A DNA stretch of 19,425 nt from Burkholderiales bacterium (GTDB taxonomy: Bacteria > Pseudomonadota > Gammaproteobacteria > Burkholderiales > Burkholderiaceae_C): the NCBI GenBank assembly GCA_011391855.1, contig JAABPT010000285.1:1-19425 (forward strand), written 5' to 3'. Both the position numbers and the translations under genes were made by a program. A model generated the notes under the pieces. The model was not told where the DNA came from, did not search any database, and saw nothing but the letters and a program-made list of their open reading frames with translations. Of this stretch, positions 1 to 8,124 are shown piece after piece. Position 1 is the first letter of the stretch. Every line of letters starts with the position of its first letter.

Positions 1-825
1 GTCGCCGCGGCAGCCTTCGGTGACCAAAATGCCGGCCGGGAAGATGCCTGTGGGGTGGAACTGCACCGCTTCCATATTGCCCAAAGCGGCGACGCCGGTC
101 TCCAGCGCCAGTGCGTGGCCGATGCCTTCGCAGATGACGGCATTCGTCGTCACCCGGTAGATGCGCCCGGCGCCGCCGGTGGCGATGGCCGTGGCCTTGG
201 CCAGGTAGGCCGCCAGCGAGCCGTCGATGAGGTCGCGCACGATCGCGCCATAGCAGCGCGAGCCGTCGTGGATGAGCGCCAGCGCCTCGGTGCGTTCGAG
301 CACGGGAATCGAATCCGCAATGGCCTGGTCGGCCACCGCCTGCAGCATGGCGTGGCCCGTGCCGTCGGAGACGTGGCAGGTGCGCCACTTCTTGGTGCCA
401 CCGAAGTCGCGCTGGTTGATCAGCCCGTGCGCCTCGTCGCGCTCGGTGATGGTGACGCGCTGGCCGTTGATGACGACCTCGCGGTCGCCCTTCTTCACCC
501 GGCTCCAGGGCACACCCCAGGCCGCCAGTTCGCGCACCGCCTTCGGCGCGGTATTGACGAACATGCGCACCACGTCCTGGTCGGCTCCCCAATCGGAGCC
601 GCGCACGGTGTCCTCGAAGTGCACGTCCTCGCTGTCGCCTTGCCCCTTGATGACGTTGCCCAGGCTGGCCTGCATGCCGCCCTGCGCGGCCTTTGAGTGG
701 GAACGCTTGGCCGGCACCAGCGACAGCACCATGGCGTCGTGGCCGCGCCGCTTGGCCGCCACCGCCAGGCGCAGCCCGGCCAGGCCGCCGCCGATGACCA
801 GCACGTCGGTATGGATGACTTTCAT
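1..825 (-). CDS. frdA: Fumarate reductase flavoprotein subunit, Wolinella type (partial, C-terminus beyond left edge)
   Basis: This is the FAD subunit of quinol:fumarate reductase, which reduces fumarate to succinate on the cytoplasmic face. The first 275 residues are present and the frame stays open at base 1. Residues 9-17 hold the dinucleotide-binding segment (VIGGGLAGL). The segment RSHSKAAQGGMQASLG follows, and its His43 corresponds to the histidine that carries covalent FAD in the Wolinella enzyme. Further family blocks are DFGGTKKWRTCH, ATGGAGRIY and NMEAVQFHPTG. Wording and numbering fit the epsilonproteobacterial QFR better than SdhA. The ATG overlaps the frdC stop (ATGA), and a GGGAG Shine-Dalgarno lies about 7 bases upstream. 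The order frdC-frdA implies that frdB lies just outside the window. The active-site region beyond residue 275 cannot be checked. Confidence 0.93.
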   Translation of the reverse strand, partial: MKVIHTDVLVIGGGLAGLRLAVAAKRRGHDAMVLSLVPAKRSHSKAAQGGMQASLGNVIKGQGDSEDVHFEDTVRGSDWGADQDVVRMFVNTAPKAVRELAAWGVPWSRVKKGDREVVINGQRVTITERDEAHGLINQRDFGGTKKWRTCHVSDGTGHAMLQAVADQAIADSIPVLERTEALALIHDGSRCYGAIVRDLIDGSLAAYLAKATAIATGGAGRIYRVTTNAVICEGIGHALALETGVAALGNMEAVQFHPTGIFPAGILVTEGCRGD

Positions 826-1601
826 TTCGCTGCTCCCGGTGCCGGCTGCACCCAGGCGGGCGTATAGGTCTCGGCGGGGAGATGGGCGCGGTCGCGGCCG
901 ATCTTCATGTAGGCGGCGAAGGTCGCGATGCCGAGCACGAGGAAGAAGATCGTCAGCACCCACTTGGCGCGCTTGAGCCGCGCGCGTCCGGCATCGGTGT
1001 CGTCGCCCTGCAACCAGCCCCACTTGACGGCCAGCCGGTACAGGCCGATGCCGCCGTGCAGTTCCACCGCGAACAGCAGCACCAGGTACAGCGGCCACCA
1101 GTTGCCGCTCCAGAACCGGTGTCCGGACTCGAAGGGCCCGATTGCACCCGGGTGCATCAGCATCTGGTACAGGTGCGGAAAGGCCAGGAAGAAGAGCATG
1201 AAGCCGGTGACGACCTGCACCCACCACAGCGTCGTGTCACCGTGCGCGAGCAGAGTGCGGTGGCTGGTGAACAGCTGGTACTGGCGGTAGTTGGCGGGGA
1301 ACTTCCGCATCGCCAGGAAGGCGTGCAGCACGAAGAGCGCCGCGACGACGGCGACGACCACCGAGACGATCAGCGGGTAGGCGCGGCCGAAGAAGAAATA
1401 GCCCTCGAAGGCCTTGGTCACGATCCACATCGCGTCGTAGCCGAGCAGGATCGATGAAACGAAGAACATGTGGCCCCACATGAACAGGCCTAAAGCGAGC
1501 CCGCTGAGGCTTTGCGCCAGGTCCATGCGGGCAGGCCAGCGGCTCTTGCCGGGTCGGGCGCTCAGCCCGACGCCCGCCATCACGTCAGTCGGTGTGTGCA
1601 T
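822..1601 (-). CDS. frdC: Fumarate reductase dihaem cytochrome b subunit
   Basis: This is the membrane anchor of quinol:fumarate reductase, 259 residues with five expected transmembrane helices. It should bind two haem b groups and pass electrons from quinol to FrdA/FrdB. The axial histidines fall at H44 (GHMFFVS), H93 (HAFLAMRKFP), H143 (PHLYQML) and H182 (ELHG). E66 and E180 are also kept. In Wolinella succinogenes FrdC these are the haem ligands, the quinol-site glutamate and the E-pathway proton glutamate, and the residue numbers are identical. That identity supports the chosen ATG over the internal Met8. A GGAGAA site lies 7 bases before the ATG. The gene overlaps frdA by 4 bases. It could act as a succinate dehydrogenase in vivo, since sequence alone does not fix the direction. 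Confidence 0.95.
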   Translation of the reverse strand: MHTPTDVMAGVGLSARPGKSRWPARMDLAQSLSGLALGLFMWGHMFFVSSILLGYDAMWIVTKAFEGYFFFGRAYPLIVSVVVAVVAALFVLHAFLAMRKFPANYRQYQLFTSHRTLLAHGDTTLWWVQVVTGFMLFFLAFPHLYQMLMHPGAIGPFESGHRFWSGNWWPLYLVLLFAVELHGGIGLYRLAVKWGWLQGDDTDAGRARLKRAKWVLTIFFLVLGIATFAAYMKIGRDRAHLPAETYTPAWVQPAPGAAK

Positions 1602-1627
1602 GCGTGGCTTCTCCGTTGCGGTGGACG

Positions 1628-1666
1628 TGCGGGCGCGATGCGCCCGGACCGAAGTGTCCGCCCGCA
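1628..1666 (-). other. Structured frdC leader: overlapping inverted repeats
   Basis: Several perfect short inverted repeats overlap here, 27-64 bases upstream of frdC. A 6-bp outer stem pairs 1628-1633 with 1661-1666. Inside it a 5-bp stem pairs 1645-1649 with 1656-1660. An alternative 6-bp hairpin with a 3-base loop pairs 1631-1636 with 1640-1645, and it cannot form together with the outer stem. No T-run follows on either strand, so this is not a classical terminator. It may be leader RNA structure or a protein-binding palindrome. In G+C-rich DNA some of this could arise by chance. Confidence 0.35.
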
Positions 1667-1681
1667 GGCCGTGTGGGCATG

Positions 1682-1695
1682 TTGTCTCAAGTCAA
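1682..1695. promoter_or_regulatory. Weak FNR/ANR-like palindrome upstream of frdC
   Basis: The sequence TTGTC-N4-GTCAA matches the FNR/ANR consensus TTGAT-N4-ATCAA at 7 of 10 half-site bases. It sits about 80 bases upstream of the frdC ATG in the 128-bp gap after maeA. An oxygen-responsive promoter would make sense for a fumarate reductase. I see no convincing -10 hexamer at the matching distance on the minus strand, so the call rests on position and partial match only. Confidence 0.25.
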
Positions 1696-1729
1696 GCCGG
1701 GGCCGATCGCGCAGCCGGGTGTGCCGACC

Positions 1730-3397
1730 TCAGGCCAGGCCCTGGGCGTAGTCGGCATAGCTCGGCTCGTACATTTGCTGGCGCACGTGCGTCAGCAAGT
1801 CAGCAGGGCGCGGCACGCCGGCCAGCCCCTGGTCGAACACCACCGCCGCCACCGCCGCGGCGATGTGCGCCGAAACGTCGCGCACCTGGGACAGCGGCGG
1901 GAACAAGCTGCCCTGGGCCAGGTCCTGCGGCGTCACCTGGGCGCACAAGGCGCGCACGGCGGCCATGAACATCTCGTCGGTGATGTGGCGGGCCTTGGTC
2001 GCGATGGCCCCCAGCCCCACGCCCGGGAAGATGTAGGAGTTGTTGCCCTGCCGCGGCACGAAACGGCGTCCGTCCAGCGTGACCGGTCCGAACGGGCTGC
2101 CAGAGGCGAACAGCGCCTGCCCGCCGCTCCAGCGGTAGGCCTGCTCGGCGGTGCATTCGGCCTTGGACGTGGGGTTGGACAGCGCAAAGACGATGGGCCG
2201 TTCGTTGAGGGCACTCATCTCGCGCACCACCTCCTCGGTGAAGGCGCCCGCGCTGGCCGCCACGCCGATGATCGCCGTGGGCCGTAGCGCACGCACCGCG
2301 TCGGCAAAGCCAGTCACGGGCGCATGCGGGTGGGCATACGGCCGCTTGTGCTCGACCAGGTCGGTACGGCCGTCGTGCACCAGGCCGCGCGAGTCGAACA
2401 GCCAGCAGCGCGCGCGCGCCGCCGCCGGGGTCAGGCCTTCGGCCACCATGGCCGTCACTGCCAGGTCGGCGATGCCGGTGGCGGCTTCCCCAGCGCCCAG
2501 GAACAGCAGCGTCTGCTCGCCCAGTCGGCCGTCACTGACGCGCAGCGCGCTCACGATGCCGGCCAGAGCCACCGCCGCCGTGCCCTGGATGTCGTCGTTG
2601 AAGGTGCAGATGCGGTCGCGCCACTTGTGCAGCAGGCGGAAAGCGTTCTGGTTGGCGAAGTCCTCGAACTGCACCACCACGCCCGGAAACACCACCTGCG
2701 TGGCGGCGATGAATTCGTCGAGCAGCGCGTCGTAGGCCTCGCCGCGCACGCGGTGCTGCGGCAGGCCGATATACAGCGGGTCTTCCAGCAGCGCGGCGTT
2801 GTTGGTGCCGACGTCCAACACCACCGGCAGGCATTGCCGCGGGTGCAGGCCGGCACAGGCCGTATACAGCGAGAGCTTGCCCACGGGGATGCCCATGCCG
2901 TTGGCGCCCTGGTCGCCCAGGCCCAGGATGCGCTCGCCGTCGGTGACCACGATCATGGTCACGTCGCGGTGCGGCCAGTTGCGCAGCACGCTCTCCACGC
3001 GGCCCAGGTCCTGGATGCTGACGAACAGCCCGCGCGGACGCTGGAAGATATGGCCGAACTGCTGGCACGCCTGGCCCACCGTGGGCGTGTAGATGATGGG
3101 CATCATCTCGTCGGGGTTGTCGACGACGACGCGGTAGAACAAGGTCTCGTTGCGGTCGTGCAGCGCGGCGAGGTTGATGTACTTGTCCAGGTCGGTGGGC
3201 TTGCGGCGGAAGTTTTCCAGCACGCGCTGCACCTGGTCGGTCTGGGAGTTGATGCGCGGCGGCAGCAGCCCGCGCAACCCCAGCGCGTCGCGCTCGGCGG
3301 CGCTGAAAGCCGTTCCCTTGTTGAGCAGCGGTTCGCGCAACAGCGCGGTGCCTCGGGGCAGCGCCGTGCCGCCGGCGGACTCTTGTGTTGCACTCAT
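1730..3397 (-). CDS. maeA: NAD-dependent malic enzyme (malate dehydrogenase, oxaloacetate-decarboxylating)
   Basis: This cytoplasmic enzyme decarboxylates L-malate to pyruvate and CO2 with reduction of NAD(P)+. It has 555 residues, the size of the large MaeA/SfcA class (about 560) rather than the MaeB fusion class. Visible motifs are the catalytic tyrosine in IIYTPTVG (Y103), the general-base lysine in VGKLSLYTA (K174), the metal ligands in FEDF (E245, D246) and NDDIQG (D269), and the Rossmann loop GAGEAATG (301-308). NAD preference is inferred from the family. The start has a very strong Shine-Dalgarno (GGAGGTGA, at 3404-3411) 6 bases before the ATG. The gene lies 49 bp downstream of ccmI and 128 bp upstream of frdC on the same strand. 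Its product would supply NADH to the Na+-NQR encoded opposite. Confidence 0.95.
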   Translation of the reverse strand: MSATQESAGGTALPRGTALLREPLLNKGTAFSAAERDALGLRGLLPPRINSQTDQVQRVLENFRRKPTDLDKYINLAALHDRNETLFYRVVVDNPDEMMPIIYTPTVGQACQQFGHIFQRPRGLFVSIQDLGRVESVLRNWPHRDVTMIVVTDGERILGLGDQGANGMGIPVGKLSLYTACAGLHPRQCLPVVLDVGTNNAALLEDPLYIGLPQHRVRGEAYDALLDEFIAATQVVFPGVVVQFEDFANQNAFRLLHKWRDRICTFNDDIQGTAAVALAGIVSALRVSDGRLGEQTLLFLGAGEAATGIADLAVTAMVAEGLTPAAARARCWLFDSRGLVHDGRTDLVEHKRPYAHPHAPVTGFADAVRALRPTAIIGVAASAGAFTEEVVREMSALNERPIVFALSNPTSKAECTAEQAYRWSGGQALFASGSPFGPVTLDGRRFVPRQGNNSYIFPGVGLGAIATKARHITDEMFMAAVRALCAQVTPQDLAQGSLFPPLSQVRDVSAHIAAAVAAVVFDQGLAGVPRPADLLTHVRQQMYEPSYADYAQGLA

Positions 3398-3446
3398 GGC
3401 GGGTCACCTCCAGCCGCGAATGCTAGGCGCCGCACCGCGCCGTCGT

Positions 3447-4688
3447 TCAGTTTTTGACGACTTCGTTGATCTCGATCAGGAGCCCGCTGGTCGTCGGTGC
3501 GATGGGCGCCGACTGCCCGGCCAGATCGCCCGCACTGGGCACCGCCTGCCCGCTTTTGCTGACGCGCGCGCTGACCACCACCTGCGGAAACAACGACAGC
3601 TTGGCCCCCGGCGACATGGCCATGCTGTCGTCGAGCACGAAGTCCATCGGCAGGTCCTTGACCTGTTTGCGCAGGATGGCCAGCGGCATGCGGGAGCCTT
3701 CGGCGGGGCGCGCGAAGATGAACACCGCGTCGGTGGGCGCGGCCATCATGGCCAGCGCCGGCGCCAGCCGCACGGTGCCGCGCAGGGTGGCGCCGCCAGC
3801 CACGCCAGGCGCTGGCGGGGCCACCGGCGCGACTGCCGGCGCGGTTGCCGGCTTCGCAGCGGCAACCGCCGCAGCGGGTGTGGCAGCCGGGCCGGCCGCC
3901 ACGCCCGCCGGCCCGCCCAGGTTGCCGCGCTCGCGGGCCTCGGCAATGCTGGCCTGCACCTGTGGCAGGTACGGGCTTTCCGGCGGCGCGTTCTGCACCA
4001 CCCGCTCCCAGTACCGCACCGCGCCGGCGTAGTCCTGGCGGTTGAAGGCGGCGGCACCGGCCAGCGACAAGGCCTTCAGGTTCGTCGGTTCGATCTTCAG
4101 CGCCCGCTCGACCAGCGCCATCGGCTCGCCTTCGAGATTGCGGTCGCTTTTCAGCGCCAGGGTGTCGGCATAGTCCGCCAGCAGGCGTGCGTCCTGGCCG
4201 TTCAGGGCCACCGCCTTCTGGTAGGCCGGCAGCGCGTCGTCCAGTCGACCCAGCATGCCGTAGGAGCGCGCCAGCATGGCCCAGCCCTCGACGTCGTCGG
4301 GCTGGCCTTTCAGCCGTTCGGCCAGTTGTTCGACGGCGGCGACGAACTGCGCCTCGTTGACGGCGCCGCTGGCGTGGGGATTGCCCGCGTCGGCCGCTGC
4401 CGCCGACGGTGGCCCGGCACTGGGCACGCCCGGCGATCCGGTCCACGCGTACCCGGCCACTGCCAGCACCACCACGAAGGAAAGCAGACCCGCAGTCATG
4501 GCGCGCGAAGGACGCTGCGTTTCCGCGCCGGCTGCGGCCGACTCGGGGGACGCCAGCACGGCCTGCAGGATCTCGCGCTCCAACTGGGCCTTGCCGGTCT
4601 CGTAGGCCTTCTTGCCGACGGTGCCTTCGTCGTGCGATTTCTGCAGTTGCTTCAGCCGTAAGCGCAGTGCCTTGATGTCTTTGTTCAT
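3447..4688 (-). CDS. ccmI: Cytochrome c maturation protein CcmI (TPR apocytochrome chaperone) lacking the first membrane helix
   Basis: CcmI binds the C-terminus of apocytochrome c and presents it to CcmH/CcmF for haem ligation. The protein has 413 residues. Residues 1-65 are a charged, probably cytoplasmic helix. Residues 66-82 form one transmembrane segment. TPR-like repeats span about 112-255, then an Ala/Pro-rich linker (about 260-298). The typical CcmI C-terminal domain follows (about 299-413, with MPLAILRKQVKDLP and LDDSMAMSP). CcmI proteins usually begin with a membrane helix, and this one starts directly in the cytoplasmic loop. The frame can be read further upstream, but that part is an out-of-frame copy of ccmH with no helix. 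The ATG overlaps the ccmH stop (ATGA), which fixes the start well. Confidence 0.88.
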   Translation of the reverse strand: MNKDIKALRLRLKQLQKSHDEGTVGKKAYETGKAQLEREILQAVLASPESAAAGAETQRPSRAMTAGLLSFVVVLAVAGYAWTGSPGVPSAGPPSAAAADAGNPHASGAVNEAQFVAAVEQLAERLKGQPDDVEGWAMLARSYGMLGRLDDALPAYQKAVALNGQDARLLADYADTLALKSDRNLEGEPMALVERALKIEPTNLKALSLAGAAAFNRQDYAGAVRYWERVVQNAPPESPYLPQVQASIAEARERGNLGGPAGVAAGPAATPAAAVAAAKPATAPAVAPVAPPAPGVAGGATLRGTVRLAPALAMMAAPTDAVFIFARPAEGSRMPLAILRKQVKDLPMDFVLDDSMAMSPGAKLSLFPQVVVSARVSKSGQAVPSAGDLAGQSAPIAPTTSGLLIEINEVVKN

Positions 4689-5167
4689 TTTGCTGTCTTG
4701 ACCGGACGCGCAGCCGTGGCGATGGCTGGCGCGGCCTCGGCTTCGTCGGGTTCTTCCGGGTCGAAATGCTCGTTGCCCAGCCGGCTGCGCCGGCGCAGCA
4801 CCAACGCCAGCGCAGCCAGGCCGCCCACCATCAGCACCGCAGGACCGAACCAGAGCAGGAAGGTGGCGCCCCTGACCGGCGGCCGGTAGAGGACGAAGTC
4901 GCCGTAGCGCGCGGTCATGTAGTCGATGATCTGCTTTTCGCTCTGGCCCTGGCGCAGCATGTCGCGCACCTGGTTGCGCAGGTCCACCGCGAGTTCGGCG
5001 TTGGAGTCGGCAATGGTCTGGTTCTGGCAGACCAGGCAGCGCAACTCGGCCGAGATGCGCAGCATCTTGGCTTCCAGTTCGGGTTCGGCTGCGGTCAGTG
5101 GCGCATCGGCCGCATGCACGGCGCCAGCCAGGCACAGCGCCAGCAGGGCAAGAAGAAACTTAGGCAT
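4685..5167 (-). CDS. ccmH: Cytochrome c maturation thiol oxidoreductase CcmH (CcmL/CycL type)
   Basis: CcmH is a membrane-anchored periplasmic thioredox protein that acts on the CXXCH haem-binding cysteines of apocytochrome c. It has 160 residues. A Sec signal peptide covers about 1-19, with cleavage likely after VHA. The family motif LRCLVCQNQ gives C44 and C47. The helical domain around SEKQIIDYMTARYGDFVLYRPP follows, then one membrane helix (about 104-125) and a charged cytoplasmic tail (126-160). It is the short, unfused form. In E. coli the same domain continues into a CcmI-like TPR part. The start overlaps the ccmG stop by 8 bases, and the stop overlaps the ccmI ATG by 4. Confidence 0.95.
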   Translation of the reverse strand: MPKFLLALLALCLAGAVHAADAPLTAAEPELEAKMLRISAELRCLVCQNQTIADSNAELAVDLRNQVRDMLRQGQSEKQIIDYMTARYGDFVLYRPPVRGATFLLWFGPAVLMVGGLAALALVLRRRSRLGNEHFDPEEPDEAEAAPAIATAARPVKTAK

Positions 5168-5690
5168 TGAGCTGTTTCAGCAGGGGTTCGATCTGGTCGC
5201 GCAGCACTTCGGGGGTGACGGGGCCGATCTGCTTGAAGCGGATCACGCCCTGCTTGTCGATGACGAAGGTTTCCGGGACGCCGTAGACGCCGAAGTCGAT
5301 GCCCACCCGGCCGTCGATGTCGAACAGCGAGGCCTTGTACGGGTCCCCGAAACGGCGCAGCCAGGCCAGCCCGTCGTCGCGCTTGTCCTTGTAGTTCAGT
5401 CCATACAGCGGCACCGGGTTGCGCTTGGCAAAGTCCACCAGCAGCGGATGCTCCTGGCGGCAGGCCACGCACCACGAAGCCCACACGTTCAGGATCCACA
5501 CCTGGCCCATCAGGTCGGCCTGGGTGATGCGCTGCGAAGGGTCGTCCAGCCGTGCCAGCGCGAAGGCCGGTGCCGGCTTGCCGATCAGCGGCGAGGGCAC
5601 CTCGCGCGGATTCAGGTTCAGGCCCACCGCCAGGAACCCCAGCAGCACGGCGAACAGGGCCAGCGGCGCCAGGAATTGCCAACGCTTCAT
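5160..5690 (-). CDS. ccmG: Periplasmic thiol:disulfide reductase CcmG (DsbE)
   Basis: CcmG is a membrane-tethered thioredoxin-fold protein that keeps apocytochrome cysteines, or CcmH, reduced before haem attachment. It has 176 residues with an uncleaved N-terminal anchor (about 6-25). The redox motif WCVAC places the cysteines at 74 and 77. Its middle residues, Val-Ala, differ from the Pro-containing pairs common in this family. The cis-proline block GVYGVPETF (134-142) and the preceding ASLFDIDGRVGIDFG segment are characteristic of CcmG/DsbE. The ATG overlaps the ccmF stop (ATGA). Confidence 0.95.
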   Translation of the reverse strand: MKRWQFLAPLALFAVLLGFLAVGLNLNPREVPSPLIGKPAPAFALARLDDPSQRITQADLMGQVWILNVWASWCVACRQEHPLLVDFAKRNPVPLYGLNYKDKRDDGLAWLRRFGDPYKASLFDIDGRVGIDFGVYGVPETFVIDKQGVIRFKQIGPVTPEVLRDQIEPLLKQLNA

Positions 5691-7666
5691 GCAGTGGCCT
5701 CCGCGGTCTTCGACGCGGCCTGCTCGCGCCTGGCGACGCGGTAGCGGCGGTCGCTGGCGGCCAGCAGGCCGCCCAGCGCCATGATCACGCAGCCGCCCCA
5801 GATCCAGGTCACGAAGGGCTTGTAGTAGACGCGCACGACCCAGGCGCCCTTGTCGTCGGGCTGGCCCAGCGACACATACAGGTCGCCGGTGACGCGGCTG
5901 TAGATGGCGGCTTCGGTCATGGGGTTGTTCTGCACCCGGTAGACGCGCTTCTCCGGGCTCATGGTGACCACGGCACGGTCGCCCTTGGTGACTTCGATGG
6001 TGCCGCGCATCGCCGAGTAATTCGGCCCATCGACTTCACGCACGCCGCGGAAGGTGAAGGTGTAGCCGGCGATTTCGGTGGTGTCGCCCACCTGCATCGT
6101 CACGTCGCGCTCGACCTGGTAGGTGTTGACGATGGTCACGCCGAGGATGAACGCCGCCACGCCCAGGTGCGCCACCATCATGCCGAACATCGCCCGCGGC
6201 AACTGCCCCAGGCGGTGCAGGATGTTGCTGCGCACGCCGCCGGCCGGCCGCACGCGTTCCCACAGGTCCACGCCCAGCGTGGCGACGATCCAGAACGCCA
6301 TCGCCAGGCCCAGGCTGCCCATCCAGGAGATTTCACCCTCGGCCCAGCCGGCGCCCAGGGCGGCCAGCAGCGTGACCACGGCGGCCCAGCGCAGGCGCCG
6401 TGCCAGGTCGGGAATGCTGGCTTCCTTCCAGCGCGCCAGCGGGCCCACGCCCATCAGGAACACCAGCGGCGCCATCAGCGGCACGAAAACGGTGTCGAAA
6501 TACGGCGGTCCGACCGAGATCTTGCCCATGCCCAAAGCGTCCAGCAGCAGCGGGTACAGCGTGCCCAGCAGCACGGCCGCCATGGCCACCACCAGCAGCA
6601 CGTTGTTGGCGAGCAGGAAGCTTTCGCGCGAGACCTGCGCGAAGCGCGTGCCCAGGCCGACCGTGGGCGCGCGCCAGGCATACAGCGCCAGCGAAGCGCC
6701 GATGACCACGGTCAAAAAGGCCAGGATGAAGAGGCCGCGCTCGGGGTCGGTGGCGAACGCATGCACCGAACTCAGCACGCCGGAGCGCACGAGGAAGGTG
6801 CCCAGCAGCGACAGCGAGAACGCGGTGATCGCCAGCAGCACCGTCCAGGCCTTGAAGGCACCACGCTTTTCCGTCACCGCCAGCGAGTGGATCAGCGCCG
6901 TGCCCACCAGCCAGGGCATGAACGAGGCGTTTTCCACCGGGTCCCAGAACCACCAGCCGCCCCAGCCCAGTTCGTAATACGCCCACCAGCTTCCCAAAGC
7001 GATGCCCAGCGTGAGGAAGATCCAGGCCGCAGTGGTCCACGGGCGCGTCCAGCGCGCCCATTGCGCGTCCAGGTTGCCGCCGATCAGCGCCGCCACCGCA
7101 AACGCGAAGGCCACTGCGAAGCCCACGTAGCCCATGTACAGCAGCGGCGGGTGGAAGATCATGCCCGGGTCCTGCAGCAGCGGGTTGAGGTCGCGGCCGT
7201 CCAGCGCGGCCGGCACCAGCCGGTCGAAGGGGTTGGAGGTGAGCAGCGTGAAGAGCAGGAAACCCACCAGCGTGAGGCTCATCACCGAAAGGATGCGCGC
7301 CAGCACCGGCAACGGCAGGTTGCGGCTGAACAGCGCCACAGCGCCCATCCACCCGCATTGCATCAGCAGCCACAGCAGCATGGAACCTTCGTGGCCGCCC
7401 CACACCGCGGCAATGCGGAATTCCAGCGGCAGCGCGCTGTTGGAATTCGACGCCACGTACTGCACCGAGAAGTCGTGCTGCACGAAGGCGATGGTCAGGC
7501 AGGCGAAGGAGATCGCCACCAGCACGAAGAGCACGCCGGTGCTCGGCCGCGCCAGCGCCATCCAGTCGGCACGGCCGCGCTGTGCGCCCACCAGCGGCAC
7601 GACACCCAGCGCCAGCGCCAAGGCCAGCGCCAGCCAGAGCATGAAGTGACCGATCTCGGGAATCAT
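5687..7666 (-). CDS. ccmF: Cytochrome c haem lyase subunit CcmF
   Basis: CcmF is the large polytopic membrane subunit that, with CcmH and CcmI, attaches haem delivered by CcmE to apocytochrome c on the periplasmic side. The 659-residue length is normal for the family. The haem-handling WWD signature WGGWWFWDPVENASFMPW lies at 235-252. Conserved histidines flank it at H172 (FHPPLLYMGYVG) and H260 (LIHS). Many hydrophobic helices run through the protein, and a soluble periplasmic domain lies near the C-terminus (about 530-620). Start and stop both overlap neighbours by ATGA. Confidence 0.97.
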   Translation of the reverse strand: MIPEIGHFMLWLALALALALGVVPLVGAQRGRADWMALARPSTGVLFVLVAISFACLTIAFVQHDFSVQYVASNSNSALPLEFRIAAVWGGHEGSMLLWLLMQCGWMGAVALFSRNLPLPVLARILSVMSLTLVGFLLFTLLTSNPFDRLVPAALDGRDLNPLLQDPGMIFHPPLLYMGYVGFAVAFAFAVAALIGGNLDAQWARWTRPWTTAAWIFLTLGIALGSWWAYYELGWGGWWFWDPVENASFMPWLVGTALIHSLAVTEKRGAFKAWTVLLAITAFSLSLLGTFLVRSGVLSSVHAFATDPERGLFILAFLTVVIGASLALYAWRAPTVGLGTRFAQVSRESFLLANNVLLVVAMAAVLLGTLYPLLLDALGMGKISVGPPYFDTVFVPLMAPLVFLMGVGPLARWKEASIPDLARRLRWAAVVTLLAALGAGWAEGEISWMGSLGLAMAFWIVATLGVDLWERVRPAGGVRSNILHRLGQLPRAMFGMMVAHLGVAAFILGVTIVNTYQVERDVTMQVGDTTEIAGYTFTFRGVREVDGPNYSAMRGTIEVTKGDRAVVTMSPEKRVYRVQNNPMTEAAIYSRVTGDLYVSLGQPDDKGAWVVRVYYKPFVTWIWGGCVIMALGGLLAASDRRYRVARREQAASKTAEATA

Positions 7667-8124
7667 TGGCTGGACCCCTTCACGAGCGAATCGGCCAGCT
7701 TGCGGTCAGGGTGCTGGGCCTGTTTCAGGGCATCGGCGGCTTCGGGCGGCATGTAGTTCTCGTCGTGCTTGGCCAGCACCTCGCGGGCCACGAACACGCC
7801 GTCCTGCAACTGGCCCTGCACGACCACGCCCTTGCCTTCCTTGAACAGGTCGGGAAGGATGCCCTGGTAGCGCACCGGCACGGTGGTGGCGGTGTCGGTG
7901 ACGACGAACTGCACCTGCGTGCCGTCGACCTTGACCGAGCCCGCCTCGACCAGCCCGCCGACGCGGAAGGTGCGTCCGACAGGGGCCTCGTTGGCCGACA
8001 CCTGGGTGGGCGAATAGAAGAACACCAGGTTGCTCTGGAAGGCATTCAGCACCAGGGCCACGATGACCCCGACGGTGGCCACCAGACCGCCCAGCATGGC
8101 AAAACGTTTGTGACGCGGTTTCAT
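7663..8124 (-). CDS. ccmE: Periplasmic haem chaperone CcmE
   Basis: CcmE binds haem covalently in the periplasm and hands it from the CcmABCD complex to CcmF. It has 153 residues. The basic N-terminus (MKPRHKRF) is followed by a single membrane anchor (about 9-28) and an OB-fold beta-barrel domain. The haem attachment motif HDENYMPPE places the covalent histidine at 120 and the tyrosine at 124. This is the HxxxY form. The overlap with ccmD (ATGA) sets the start. Confidence 0.96.
   Translation of the reverse strand: MKPRHKRFAMLGGLVATVGVIVALVLNAFQSNLVFFYSPTQVSANEAPVGRTFRVGGLVEAGSVKVDGTQVQFVVTDTATTVPVRYQGILPDLFKEGKGVVVQGQLQDGVFVAREVLAKHDENYMPPEAADALKQAQHPDRKLADSLVKGSSQ

Noticed and set aside
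3426..3441. Small G+C hairpin (5-bp stem, 6-base loop) between ccmI and maeA as a terminator
   Set aside because: No T-run follows on the minus strand, the stem is short, and it abuts the maeA Shine-Dalgarno region. Read-through seems at least as likely.
4689..5135. Upstream extension of ccmI to a start at 5135
   Set aside because: The added part is an out-of-frame reading of ccmH, is Arg/Pro/Gly-rich, and matches nothing in CcmI. The ATG at 4688 overlaps the ccmH stop as at the other junctions.
5552..7756. A 734-codon plus-strand frame opposite ccmF and parts of ccmG and ccmE
   Set aside because: Biased His/Gln/Arg composition and no domain. The opposite strand carries an unmistakable ccmF.
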